Positions 1-13,700 of a DNA stretch of 64,000 nucleotides are shown here, one piece after another; the stretch's first letter is position 1; the number at the start of each line of letters is the position of its first letter. The DNA lies in the NCBI GenBank assembly GCA_963585895.1, contig OY757924.1, positions 57,147,301-57,211,300 on the forward strand, given 5' to 3'. The position numbers and the translations under genes were made by a program. The notes under the pieces are model-generated. The model made no database searches. It was not told the origin of the DNA and saw only the letters and a program-made list of their open reading frames with translations. Source of the stretch: Sepioteuthis lessoniana (taxonomy: Eukaryota; Mollusca; Cephalopoda; Myopsida; Loliginidae).

Positions 1-372
1 CTATATAACATTTAATTGATTTGGTACCTTGACCAGAATTTTGGGATAAAGACGATGGTACTGTGATCTTTTTAGTTTCCTCAAGGAAGTTTCAACTCTA
101 AGAAAGAATAAAAAGACATTTTTATAATCAAGTGTTCCGGTCATTTATTTCTTCATTCATTTCTTCATTCATTATGCTACTATATAACACTATCTAATCT
201 TATAATGGAGATTGTCTGTCTGTATAACCAAAACCATGTCACCACTGATATCATAATTTCCCTTAGTTATTCACATTGCATTCTTCATGATTTTATTTTT
301 GTTTAAATATCAGTTAAGATAATTGTTCTATATGATTAATACCATTGGCCTTATCAGCATACTTATTACATG

Positions 373-378
373 CAATTT

Positions 379-449
<71 letters not shown>

Positions 450-458
450 TACCTTTTT

Positions 459-508
<50 letters not shown>

Positions 509-513
509 ACCCA
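373..513. repeat. Compound (TG)n(TA)n / (TG)n(TA)n(CA)n microsatellite
   Basis: Long dinucleotide runs that give spurious Tyr-Ile frames on both strands. Confidence 0.95.
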
Positions 514-1368
514 ATAGCAGTTGACTGTGTGAACAAGAAGGCTAATTTATGTATTGATCTTAAGAATTTGATTTTAATGAATATTTGCTTGATATTCGTA
601 TTGTTTAGATAGTATCTGTTCTTGGTAGAATCAATAGCCATTGTTGTTGACATTTATTAACTTAAAAGTTCATTTAATGCATACTTATTGCTGCAATATA
701 AAATGAAATGGGTAAATTTTATAATCATTTTAAGTAAATCAAATTTCTTGCTTGTTGAACTGTTTTTCAGTTTGTAAATTAGATTTAAAACCAGAAGAAT
801 CGAGGTGGGGGAATCACTATAGCATAGTGGTTAATGTGCTGGGTTTCAACATTGGTAGAATCCCTGTTGCCATTTTGATCTTTAGTTCACAAAATCCAGT
901 GTTGGTAATCCAAAAGATACATCTTGGCAGAAAGTTCAACCAGCAATTGTATATTGAGGACAGTTGCAAGCTTTAGTCCTCATCTCTGATTGGCCAATTT
1001 TTTACCAGAAGTGCCTGCTGTTATCAGGAAAGTTCATAAATAGAAATGACAATTTTGCAAACAGCATATACCAAACACAATCCAACAAATATTATAGTTA
1101 GCAAGTTCAAACTCCAGTCGCATTATCACATTCCCTTTCAAATAAATATCCTTGCATCTGATGGTGAGACTCCAGTTCTGGAGATCTGGGTAGTGTGAAG
1201 TACTCTTTTATTTTCAGGTCCACTCTGACACAGAATTGTAATACCTGTTAGGGTCCCATCTATGGGTCAAATAGATGTTTGAAAATTGTTTGTATTCTAT
1301 AAGATTGAGTGTATTGGATCAGAATACTTGAAATCATATAACTGTGTGCAAACAAGTGATTATTATTC

Positions 1369-1992
1369 TGTTATATTCTCATGTGCCGTATCATAACGAC
1401 ACAATGAAGAAGAAAGACGAGCGAAGACTTCTTTACAAATATTTTACCTCTCACTTTATTGCAAGGATTCAAAAGGGTTGTTCATGGTTTGCATGTGAGA
1501 GGGAGCTGGAGATCGAATATAAACTGTAATATCTTGACCCCACTGTTATGACCGTCACGTTGTGTCTTTTTCGTTCTTTAGTGATGCTCAACCGGAGGCC
1601 GAGGGCCCGCTCATCAGGGCCCAAAGGCCCCTTCGGCCTGATGTGGCTTTCCCTACCACATTTCGTCTATAACTCCGTCCGATCTTCAACTCAACTGCCA
1701 ACTGCCTCGTTGAACTCAACTCAATTGTATAATCGTTCGATGCCCACTCGATCTTTGAAATCGAATGTTTAATCGTCATCAAGCGGAAATAACTGTCATG
1801 CAGTTCAGAGGTCACTCTCTTCCGGTGCATCACTCTGTAGTGTACCATGGGAATTACCTTGTCCCATTTCATCAGCCAATTTCTGCCCACGCGATTTCCT
1901 CTCCTAGCTGCCATTGGAATGTGTCACTTCCTTCCGGTGCATCACCTTGGAATAGCATTTTTTGGGGCCAGGTCGAAGGTCAAAACATAACA
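1369..1992 (-). mobile_element. Solo LTR, family with TGTTATnTnTTGACC start
   Basis: TG...CA-bounded element flanked by the 4-bp duplication ATTC (1365-1368 and 1993-1996). On the - strand it begins TGTTATGTTTTGACC and carries an AATAAAGTGAGAGG polyadenylation-type block near its end. It matches the copy at 54.2-54.8 kb in the opposite orientation. No internal retroelement genes adjoin it. Confidence 0.75.
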
Positions 1993-2092
1993 ATTCTATA
2001 GAAATGATTAGCATTATATAGTAATGCTTGATATCATTTGTGGCCCAGTTTTATTTTAGTCTTTGACCTGGGATTGAACCCCGGTCGCCCGG

Positions 2093-2364
2093 GCCAATGG
2101 ACTGGATGTTGGCATAATGGTTAGAGTGTTCGCCAATGGCTCAGGAGACTTGGATTCAATCACAGGTCAAGTCTTACCAAAGACTAAAAAAATTGGTACT
2201 TGATGCCTCCTTGCTTAACACTCAGCATTATAAGGTAAGGATCAAGGGTAAAGTGGAGCAATCCAGGGAAAGGAGTAGCGCCTTCCCCTACACCTTGGTG
2301 TTGTAGCTATTGAAAAGAGAGACTTCGGGTCACCCTCAACTACAGTCGCTAACTTTACTTACTT

Positions 2365-2367
<3 letters not shown>
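2093..2367 (+). mobile_element. SINE-C copy followed by (TA)n
   Basis: tRNA-like head (ttggcataatggttagagtg, B box ggattcaatcacagg), body accaaagac..tggtacttgatgcctcc, 3' part gtgttgtagctattgaaaag ending near acagtcgctaactttactt. It abuts a reversed fragment of the same head at 2050-2092. Confidence 0.8.

Positions 2368-2427
<60 letters not shown>
2368..2427. repeat. (TA)n microsatellite
   Basis: About 30 TA units directly after a SINE-C copy. Confidence 0.95.
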
Positions 2428-2428
<1 letters not shown>

Positions 2429-2469
2429 GTGTGTGTGTGCATGCATGAATGAAAGATAATGGTTTTGCA

Positions 2470-3225
2470 CTGAAAAGCTGAGAAGCAGAAACTATTACTG
2501 ATGCAAACTATGCAGATGTTTTATTGCTTATTGCAAATACACCTGCTTATACTGAATCACTGTTGTATTGACTGGAGCAAGCAGCAAGAGGCGTTGGTCT
2601 TTGTGAACTCTGATAAAGCAGGTCCTGTGCTAAACGTCAAGGCTCTGAAATTAGTAGACCAGTTCGTATACCTTGATAGCAATATCTCATCTACAGAAAG
2701 TGATGTCATCTTAGGCATAAGAATAGCATAGACTGCTATTGCCAGGTTAACAACTATATGGAAATGTGATCTGTTTGATAAAATAAAGGGCAAATTCTTC
2801 AAAGCTATAGCTATGACAGTACTACTGTATGGTAGCACTAAGACTAAAAAAATACTTGAAGAAAAAACTAGATAGGAACCACACAATGATGATGAATGTT
2901 GTTTTGAACAAATCTTGGAAGCAACATCCAACAAAACTAGCTGTATTGCTACTTACCTCCTATCTCACAAATCATCCAAGTAAAATGAGCAAAACATGCT
3001 GGACACTGCAGGAGAAGTAGGAACAAACTTGTAAGTGACATTCTACTATGAACTCCTACACATGGACATATCAATGTTGGCTGACCAGCAAAAACTTAGA
3101 TTCATCAGTTCTATGCAGACACTGAATCCAGCTAAAGAATTTACCAAGTGTGATGGCCAATAGGGGTGGCTGCAAGACAGATTCAAGGGAATCCATGCTG
3201 TTGGTATGCTTTGATGATGATCAGT
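2470..3225 (+). mobile_element. Old LINE fragment (RT C-terminal part), family L-A
   Basis: Degraded reading frames recall the L-A family seen intact at 50.7-51.5 kb: a decayed (Y/N)YADVLL RT-core equivalent, DQFVYLDSNISSTESD (family: DKFTYLGSSVSSTEKD) and NHTMMMNVVLNKSWKQHPTK (family: NYTRMLRAILNKSWRQHPTK). Many stops and frameshifts; it ends near a gatgatgat tail. Confidence 0.7.
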
Positions 3226-3827
3226 CAAAAAATAAGTACATCCCTTATATTTGTATAATTTTATTTTTGGCTACAGATTACTTTTACATCAGATCTACAT
3301 ATCCTATATGTCTGGCCTTGTGTCAGTCTTAGCTATGCTTAGAAATTGACTACTTTTACATCTTATCAAAAAGATCTGATCAATCCATTTAAAGACTATT
3401 AAGTTCTTCATTGCATTCAGTACATTAAGAAAGCCAGACATCTGGACATAATCTTCTCTTGACAGTAAACAATCTGATAGTGATGTTACAGCCTTGGAAA
3501 TTTGGAGATTATGGAGTACCCCTTCATTGCCGTTGTTCTTATGTACACTCCTACCCATAATGGTAGCAACTGATCAGATCCTATCTATGGGTCAAATAGA
3601 ACAAACTATGTGTGATAACAAAAGACTGATGTTAAATTGTGACTGTTATATATATATATATATTTCAAAAAAAGCTGAGGCTAATTTAAGAATGTTATCT
3701 ACAAAATGTGTTTACAAATCAGATATATGTATATATTTATATATATATATAAAGAGGATTTGGCATTAAATAACCTACAATGGTTGATATGCCATAAAAC
3801 CAAATTATAATCTTCTCTTTAATATGA

Positions 3828-4050
3828 AGGCGAGTCCCCATAGTGTAATGAACTGTGACATTGCTGTGAGTGAGTTCAAACTCCAGTCACACCATTATGT
3901 TCACTTTCAGAATAATACTCTTGGGAAGAATATGAAGTCTTCTATTCCCATGTCTGCTATGAGTTAAATAGAATCACTACTATTCTTTTCAAGAATGGCT
4001 TTGGCATTAGATAGCCCATAAAGGTATTTCTATGCCATTAAACAAAGAAA
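3828..4050 (+). mobile_element. SINE-A copy
   Basis: tRNA-like head (ccccatagtgtaatgaactg; B box gagttcaaactccag), body, and 3' tail ctttggcattagataaccc..atgccattaaacaaag. The tail is then repeated in tandem to 4441. Confidence 0.75.
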
Positions 4051-4441
4051 TACCCTTGATAAAGGTATGAACTACCCTATTCCCCCAACTATGAGTTAAA
4101 TAGTACCACTATTGTTCTTTTACAAGAATGGCTTTGGCATTAGATAACCCATAAAGGTTTATATGCAATTAAACAAAGAAATACCCTTGAGAAAGGTATG
4201 AACTACCTTATTCCCCCTGCTATGTTAAATAGTACTACTACTATTCTTTTACAAGAATGGCTTTGGCATTAGATAACCCATAAAGGTTTATATGCCATTA
4301 AACAAAGAAATACCCTTGAGAAAAGTTTTAAATACCTTATTCCCCCAGCTATGAGTTAAATAGTATCACTATTGTTTTTTTACAAGGATAGCTTTGGCAT
4401 TAGACAACCCACAAAGGTTGATATGCTATTAAACAAAGAAA
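3931..4441 (+). repeat. Tandem array of SINE-A 3' half, period about 120 bp
   Basis: Four successive units of the SINE-A 3' portion (aagaatggctttggcattag, ataacccataaaggttt, cattaaacaaagaaatac, tatgagttaaatag). It is a satellite-like amplification from inside one SINE. Confidence 0.8.
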
Positions 4442-4713
4442 CCTTTTATATGATAAGTGGGAATGAGGACACTCCGGTACAAATCTTGCTCAGTATAATA
4501 AAATCAATTTGAAAGTATTAATCTCCATAAGAGAATTGTAATTATACTTAGAAACAATAGTTCTGAGTGTGTGTGTCTGTCTGTCTCTCTTTCTTTCTTT
4601 TTATGTATATAATCTATACACTCACAAACGTGTATGTGTGCATCTCTTTCTATATATACATACATACGTGTGTATTAATGATTGTTATGTTATTCAGTTG
4701 CAGATAATCAATA

Positions 4714-4773
4714 ATGCTGACCAATTTCCATTCAGAGTCTGTAACACAAAACCCAGGTGAAAGACGCATTCTT
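4714..4773 (+). CDS. OXNAD1: OXNAD1 exon 1 of those visible (5' border uncertain)
   Basis: Ends ...GERRIL in phase 0 at a consensus donor (gtaagt at 4774). A TAA lies in frame at 4705-4707. So either the ATG at 4714 is the start codon, in an exon that begins at the acceptor ending at 4703, or a downstream acceptor ending at 4735 is used and the real start is in an unseen 5' exon. Residues near SVTQNPGERRIL resemble the weakly conserved segment that precedes the flavin domain in vertebrate OXNAD1. Confidence 0.6.
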
Positions 4774-7700
4774 GTAAGTATATTTACTTTATTCATAGTG
4801 TGTGTGTGTGTGTGTATATGCCGAGACAACTGCATGATAAGATTCTGTCAATGCTACTATACGAATGCTTCTCAGTCTTTGTGTTTTAAAATTACTAAAT
4901 AGCATCGGGAAAACCCAACCAAGAATTGTGTGTGAAATATTTAATGGCAGTCCCTGCACAAGTCCCATTAATGCCAGTGATGAAACAGGTATCTCCACCT
5001 TCTATGATGGGTTATCTTCTCTTGTTCAACACATTCCAAACATAATAGCATTCCCAGGTGATTTTTTTATTCAAGGTTATTGCTATTTTATCATATTTCT
5101 TATAAAGACCCTTATAAATGGATTTCAAAACTGTTTGAATTATGCAAATATTCCTAGTGGTTCAAAAGTTATGAAGGTTTAAAGCCCAAAAATTTGGGGT
5201 TCAAAATTGACATGATTTTGAATAAAACTTGTTTCAAATCAATTTACAACAAGACATTCAGTGATTTCTTCACCATTGCTTTGATTTTGGTGCAATTTTC
5301 ATAAAACTTGGCAATCTTATGTAAAATTATATGTTCTTTCTAATTTTGCAATCAGATTAGAAATATTTCTATACTGAAACCCATAATTGAGATTGCCCAG
5401 TTGGCTGGGGCTATAGAGTACACCGACTGCCTCTCTGCAGAGGGGTAAGACACCCCCCCACGAGTGTCCTAGATATGACACTAAACAATCTGATGGTGAG
5501 GTTCCAGCAATGCTGGAGCTTAGGGGAATGCGGAGTACCCCTTCATTGCCATTGCTTCCAGGTCCACTCTGGCCCGGAGTGGTAGCACCTGATAAGGGTC
5601 CTATCTATGGGTTAAATAGAACTAAACTGTGCTTCTTTCACTATACTGATTTTTGCATTTAAACTGCGTATTTATGCTAAACTGAATTGTTTAAAATAGA
5701 ACTGTTTTGACATTGGAACTGCATACTAGTGCTGAACTGAATTGCTTGAAATAGAACTGTTTTGACGTCTAAACTGTGTACTTATGCTGAACTGAATTAT
5801 CTGAAATAAAACTGTTTGACATTTAACTCTGTGTATTGCCCAGTCAGCTGGGGCTGTAGAATACACTGACTGCACCTTTGCAGAGGGGTAAACCCCACCC
5901 CCTAACGAGTGTCCTGTATATGACACTAAACAATCTGATGGTGAGGTTACAGCAGTGCTGGAGCTTTGGGGAATGCGGAGTACCCCCTCATTGCCATTGC
6001 TCCCAGGTCCACTCTGGCCCGGAGTGGTAGCACCTGATAGGGCCCTATCTATGGGTTAAATAGAACTAACAGCATACTCATGCTAAAATGAATTGAGTAA
6101 ACAAATAGCTTGAAATAGAAACGTTTTTGACAATTAAACCGTACTTACATTTAAACTGCGTGCTTATGCTTAACTGAATTTTTTCTAATAGAACTGTTTT
6201 TTGACATTAAAACTGCATTTACACTTAACTGAATTATTACATATAACTGCTTGAATAGTTTGAAATGGAAATGTTTTTGCCAATTAAACTGTGTACTTAT
6301 GCTAGACTGAACTGTTTTCAATAGAACTGATTATTTACATAAAAATGGATTTGGCTTTAAATAACCTACAAAGGTTGATATGCCATAAAACCAACCAAAC
6401 CAAACCAAACCATAATTGAGAGAATGAGTGGTATGGGTATCAGCACTTTTTTTTTCTCAAGTTTACTACAAGATTATTCAACATTTTCATTTTAATATTG
6501 CTTATATACACATATATAGCATCAATTTAGATAAATAACTCTCGGAACCTTTTAAAATATGTGTTGTCTTACATTACATGCAAAAAATGGAAATAACTTG
6601 CAATATATATCAACTATTCATCTTGAAATAAAAGGGAAAAATATCAATAAAAATACAGATTATAAAATGAGATTTTTTGTATCCATATGAATTTGTTTCG
6701 AGACTCATGCATGCAAATTAAAATCCATTAAATGTAAAAAATCAAATCACAAATTTAAGTGTATTTTTTAATTCAAAAATATATAGAAAACTTTTCATAG
6801 ATTTTTTTTGTGCATTTTTTTTTTCTTTTTCTAGTACAGTTAATACTAATAAACCAAAGTTCATTGACAGTTCCTCATGGATAGAACACTCAAACATTTT
6901 TAAAATAATCCTTTTTTTTTTTTTTTTTTTTCCCCAAAATAAAAATTGGAGGAAATTCTTTTAAAAATGCAAAGTTATTTTTAACAATTTAAGGTTAAAC
7001 CATTTGGCATGAATTGTCTTTATACAAAAAAACTTATAACTAAAAGCAATGAGGATGACTTCATAATGTCTGCCAACATTTTTGTTTACAGTTTTCTAAT
7101 TTTAAGATGTTTTTTTTTGTTTCCTTTTAATTTTTCAAAATTAAAACTTTGACAAAAAAGCTGTGCATTAAAGCATTATCAGAATTTCATATATTATATA
7201 TTAAAATAATTCTGTGATTATCTTCTATTTGGAAAATATTGCTCTTTTTCTTGCTTATCTTATAACTTTTGAAAAAAAGCGACTAGACTGACTGCATCTC
7301 TCTGAAACTGGTTGACAAATTCACCTACCTAGGAAGCAGTGTCTCATCAACTGAAAAAGACATCGACACATGGCTAACGAAGGCATGGACAGCTATCGAT
7401 AAGCTATCAGTCATATGGAAATCAGTCCTGACCGATAAAAGGAAATGCAGTTTCTTCCAAGCAGCGGTTGTGTCGATACTGCTGTATGGATGCACCACCT
7501 GGACGCTAACAAAAGGGCTCGAAAAGAAGCTAGATGGCAACTACACAAAGATGTTGCGAGTAATATTAAACAAGTCCAGGTGGCAACACCCCACAAAGCA
7601 CCAATTATATGGCCACTTGCCTCCTATCACGAAAATTATCCAAGTTATACGAACCAGGCATGCAGGACACTGCTGTAGGAGCTGAGATGAGCTCATAAGT

Positions 7701-10700
7701 GATGTACTCCTATGGACCCCCACTTATGGCTGAGCAAAAGCAGGATGACCAGCTCGAACATACATACAGCAGCTATGTGAAGATACGGGATGTAGTCCAG
7801 AAGACCTGCCGGAGGTGATGAACGATAGGGAAAAGTGGCGAGAGAGGGTCAAGGATATCCATGCAGGCGGCACGACATGATGATGATGATGCCAAAATAA
7901 TTTGCCAACTATCTTCTATTAAGGGTATATTGCTCTTTTTTGCCTCTCTGATAACTTTTGAAAAAACATTCTGTTAACTTTGCTCAGAAGTATTCTTGTT
8001 TCCATGGGTCAGAGAAAAAACCCAACTTCCTGGTTGTAATTTGAAGTTTCTTTTGAATGGTTGTTAAATTTCAAGAATATTTGTGATGACTGACCATTTG
8101 ACTTTTGCAAAACAGAGTAACATGTAAAACTAAGTCTTGAAAAAGTTCATATTTTGTATTTTCGGCTTTTTTAAGTCAAATACAATTTTAACTCACTGTA
8201 AAAAAATAATTCAATGGTTAAAAGGACATAAAAATTACATATTTAGATAGATTATTTTATTTTTTCTCCAGTCATATAAATATTTTTTTAGATTGGACCA
8301 TTAGAACCCAAGAAATTACAAGTTGAATGCAATAAAGTGGCAATTTGGCAAATGTCGCACCAAAATGGCTGATCGGATGGGACAATGAAGAATGTGCAAA
8401 TAGGCAAAGATAAAAATAATAAATTTTGCTTACACAACCTGTGAAATAGAAGTGGTGAATATCTAAAAGATTTTTCGCTTGAGAACAGTTTTTCATTCCT
8501 AAACACTAAATTCTAAAAAGAAGAAGGGAAAACTATGGATCTACACCTACCCAATTAATGCTAAATCATAGATAGATTAAACAAGAAGTGGATAAATAGC
8601 ACTCTGAACAGTAAGGCATGCTCCTCTTTTGAAGGAGTATCTTCCACTCACAGAATCGTCACAGCAAAGATATCCCTGAGTCTACATAGAAATAAGAAAC
8701 AGTCAAAATCACACATTATGACTAGTCCTCATTTTCTCAGTGATGTTAGAAATAAATATAGGGTAACTGTAAGAAACAAATTCAATACTCTTCAGGAGAC
8801 ATTTGAAAGACATACTTCGAATATGAACAAACGAATATGAAAACTTTGTCACTGTCCCCATAGAAGCAGCAATAGAGTGCATACTAACCAAACCATGAGT
8901 CACTCATCATTAGTAAAAAACAAGTAACTTAAAGCATCCTCACTCAATAAAAGAAACCCAACAAATGCCAACATGCAGAAACTTATGAAAGCTCAGAAAG
9001 AACTAATCAACACATAACAAAAAAGCAATTAGAAGCCAGATCAAAAAAATTAGATATTCAGTAGAAGATAAACAATCTTGAATAGTATGGCTGACGGTAA
9101 ATACTTGCACTCATAGGGCACATATTTTTGCTCATATAAATAATTTGCACATGGTGTAATGGTTATCGTCATAGGAAATGGACACGGCGACACAAATTTA
9201 AATCCTGGATGAGACTGATTGCATTTCACATAGCACTAATACTCTTGGGAAAGGTATGAATCCAATTATTCTCCCTCCAACTATAAGTAAATAGTAGGGC
9301 AGACTGTGTTCTTCAGCCTTGGTGAGGCAACTAGTCTAGGAGAAGGAAAACTCTGAATTCAAACCAGTTAAACTCCACTTAAAAATTGACCTTGTGTCAT
9401 ATACTGCCTGAGTGGAGGGGTTGGTAAATATGTATAAATAATTTGCAAACAGATTTATTTGACCCATACATGGGACAATTTGGTTTCTCCCAATGCAAGT
9501 CAGAATGGACCTGCAAGTTAGGACAGTGAAGGAGTATTCTACACCCTCGAGATGCAGCTTAGAGTCATATTCAGGAGAATACTTTTGGGATGGGAGGCCT
9601 TACCCCTCTACAGGGAATACAGTCAGCATATTCAAAACCTTGCCAACTGGGCAACCAGAAAATTAAGACATAAAAATCTATTCTTGGTAAAATCAGTAGC
9701 TATTATTGATGACATTAACTTACAGATCCATTTTAAAGGAAGTTCTTCTAGTGTAATGGCTAAAAAGCTTAGTGTGGCCTTGAAGTAAGGGAGTTCAAAC
9801 TCCAGTCACTCCGTCACATTCACTTTTGGATTAATACTTCTTGGGGAAAGATATGAATCTCTTTATCCCCCTGACTATAGGTTGAATAATATCCCTGCTG
9901 TTCTTCTACAAGGGTGGCTTTGGCATTAAATAACCCACAAAGGTTGATATGCCATTAGCAACAATGTAGAAATAACAATAAAGATGAAGACAATAGTCCA
10001 AAAACCCTTAATGATAAAAAAAAAGGTTGAAACAGCTGTCCAGTGTGTCTATATGTCGTGCGTAAGTGTTCGCCAGATTTTCTGGTCATGGTAATTCAAT
10101 TCACAATATAATTCCTCTACTTTGGGGGGGGGAAGCAAAAATGTAGATCTTAAGGTGACTTGATTCAAATGTATCCTGACTAGATTTTAACATGCAACAT
10201 TTGGCAATACAGCCAGCTGTTCAGTATCCTTGCCAAGGCTGCAAAAAGATAAGGCTAAACTGCCAAAAATACATAAACTATCACTGTGATAAATAAATAA
10301 TTTAAAAAAAAAGATTTTCCAAAAGAAGTATTAGGTTGGTTGGCGCTACGGAGGATATTTAGTCATTTCCTCTCTCACCAAGGTTCAATATTAGCAATTG
10401 TATATCTAAAGGCTTGCCCGTTTACCAAAACTTTTCTTGTTCATTAATGATACTTGCATCAAAAAATAAGGTTTAAAAACGTCTGGCTTCAGGTTATCCT
10501 CACTGTACTTATACCCTTGACTATTAAGAGAAATTCCCATAGTGTAATGATTAAAGTGCAGGACTGCAGCCCCTAAGTAAGTGAGTTCAAACTCCAGTTA
10601 CACTATTATGTTCACTTTTAGATTAATACTTCTTGGAAAAGGCATGGACCCCCTCATCCCTACAGTTATGGGATTGTTATGGAACCATTACCTACCCATT

Positions 10701-13700
10701 CATGGACTCTTCCAAATTCTGTACTAATCAAGAGCCAAGTACTCTCGTGAGAAATATTGGATACGCTACCGATATTCAACTGACAAGTAAGCCTAGCTTA
10801 CACCACCACTTTTCTCTGTATCTTGATACTTCAATATATCTTTAAACTTATACCATGTTCTGAGTTGTCTTTCCGTGGTCCCAACTTGGGTCCGCATCAA
10901 GGATAAATAGTATCATTGCTGTTTTTCTATAGTGATGGTTTTGAGATTAAATAACCCACAAGGATTGATACTCCATTAAACAAACAAACCATATTTACCA
11001 ACCCCTCCGCTTGAGCAGGATATGACACAAGGTCAATTTTTAAGTGGAGTTTAACAGGTTTGAATTCAGACTTTTCCTTCTCCTAGACTAGTTGCTTCGC
11101 CAAGGCTAAAGAACCCAGTCTGTCCTACTATTTACCCATATCTGGAGGGAGAATAATTGGATTCATACCTTTCCCAAGAGAATTAGTGCTATGTGAAATG
11201 CAATCAGTCTCATCCAGGATTTGAACTTGTGTCACCATGTCCACTTCCTACGACGATAACCGTTACACCACGGGCACCTCCACATTAAATAAACAAACCA
11301 ATTGATAGATTTTTCGGCCCAGTTGGCTGGAGCTCTAGAATATACCGATTGCATCTCTGCAGAGGGGCAAGATCCCCCCTTCCCAAAGCGTGTCCTAGAT
11401 ATGATATCAAACAATATGGTGAGGCTCCAGTAATGCTGGAGCTTTGGGAAATGTGGAGTACCCCTTCATTGCCATCGCTCCCAGGTCCACTTTGACCTGA
11501 AGTGGTAGCACCTGATTGGGTCAAATAAAACTGTTTGACATTTAAACTCTGCAAACAAATGACTTCTGCAAAATTGAATTGTTAGAAATAGAACTATTTT
11601 ATCATTTAACTGTATGTAAACAAATGCCTGGTGTTTAATTGAATTGCTAGTGATACAAGGCAAAACTTGGAACCATTTAACTCAATCGACTTTTGCTAAA
11701 TTGAATTGATAGAAGTAGAAGTGTTTGATCATTTAACTGTGTGTAAACAAATGATTGATGTTTAATTGAATTATTAGTGATACATAGCAATACTTGAAAC
11801 AATTTAACTGTGTATAAAAAATGAGCTCAGGCTCATTTTAAAAATGTATCTACAAAATATTTAATATATATGTAAAACCAGGCTTTGGAATTAAATAACC
11901 AATGATGAGTGATATGCCATAAAACCCAACCAAACTAATCTTTGATAGATTCTGTTCTTTGATGTCAAATTCATTTTATCTGAGAAATTATTTGTTTAAG
12001 AGCCTTGATATTTTAAACTTAAACATTTTTCTCAGTCCCTCTTGGTGCAATATTTGCTATTGTTGAAGCCAGTTGTAAAGGAATCATTAATTTAATATCA
12101 TTGTTATTGTTGGAGCCAATTATGATGTAATCATTAATTTAATATCATTGTTATTGTTGGAGCCAATTATGATGTAATCATTAATTTAATATCATTGTTA
12201 TTGTTGGAGCCAGATAAGATCAAATCATTAATTTAATATCATTGTTATTGTTGGAGCCAGATAAGATGTAATCATTAATTTAATATCATTGTTATTGTTG
12301 GAGCCAGATAAGATGTAATCATTAATTTAATATCATTGTTATTGTTGGAGCCAATTATGATGTAATCATTAATTTAATATCATTGTTATTGTTGGAGCCA
12401 GATAAGATCAAATCATTAATTTAATATCATTGTTATTGTTGGAGCCAGATAAGATGTAATCATTAATTTAATATCATTGTTATTGTTGGAGCCAGATAAG
12501 ATGTAATCATTAATTTAATATCATTGCTATTGTTGGAGCCAATTATGATGTAATCATTAATTTAATATCATTGTTATTGTTGGAGCCAGATAAGATGAAA
12601 TCATTAATTTAATATCATTGTTATTGTTGGAGCCAGATAAGATGTAATCATTAATTTAATATCATTGCTATTGTTGGAGCCAATTATGATGTAATCATTA
12701 ATTTAATATCATTGTTATTGTTGGAACTAACTTCTTATGTAGTAGTTATCACTGTACAAAATTTAGTTAAAATTAATAAGTGAATCTACTATTTTGACTC
12801 TTTAAATATATTTATATATGTTTTTTTTTAACACTAGGTCAGTTGCCCCGCCACTGTGACTGAAATATGGGATATGACTCCAACAGTGAAATCACTTTAT
12901 CTTTCAGTCAATCAATACCAGAATTTAGATTACAAAGCTGGCCAATGGTATGTAAATTTCTTTTCATACATTTTTTTATAGGTTTCACACCATCCTCCTA
13001 TCACCTTTACCATCATATCTCCTGATGTCTAATATACGAGTGTGGGTTGAAAAGTTCATAGTCTGATGTCATATCTGTTGTTGATGACTTTTTTGACCAG
13101 TGGGATTCAAGCACTGCAACACCGATGGAAGAAGGACTATGTTAAAAAATAAACCTCATTTTATTGCATTTCATGAGAGTATCTTGGTCAGTCTATAAAC
13201 CTTTCAGACAATCCTTGTATATAAAGCTGATTATGTGTGTACTCATATTTTTTAAACTGTGATATCAAAATTACTACATTTTACATTAGCTGTCAAAAAG
13301 AAAATTATTCAAATAACACCTACACTTTACTACTCTGTGAAGGAAGTCCCCATGGCATAGTGGCTAAAATACTGAACTGGGACATCTTAATAAGTGAGTT
13401 CAAACTCTAGTCATTCTATTGCCATTACTTTCACTTTCGGATTAGAGGACTGACTTGAGGTTAATTAGTCAATATATAATATACATTATCAACTGTCAAC
13501 TTATCTTCAGCTAAAGAACCCTCCAGTTCAGGGGATTCCTTCCTTGAAATAGAAACTTTTTGTTATGAATACATGATTTTAATCATTGTATTATAAATAA
13601 AGGTTTTGTTCTATGTACACCTGTTAATAAGCATTTCTGAATTATTGAAGTAGTTAGCAGCCATGGTGAATTTTATCTTCAACAAACCCAGCCAGAACTG

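Noticed and set aside
323..653. Overlapping Tyr-Ile/Val-Cys-rich frames on both strands
   Set aside because: Pure translation of (TG)n and (TA)n dinucleotide runs.
753..812. Acceptor-like tttttcag followed by CKLDLKPEESR as an upstream OXNAD1 exon
   Set aside because: The apparent donor coincides with the start of a SINE-like head; no conserved OXNAD1 residues.
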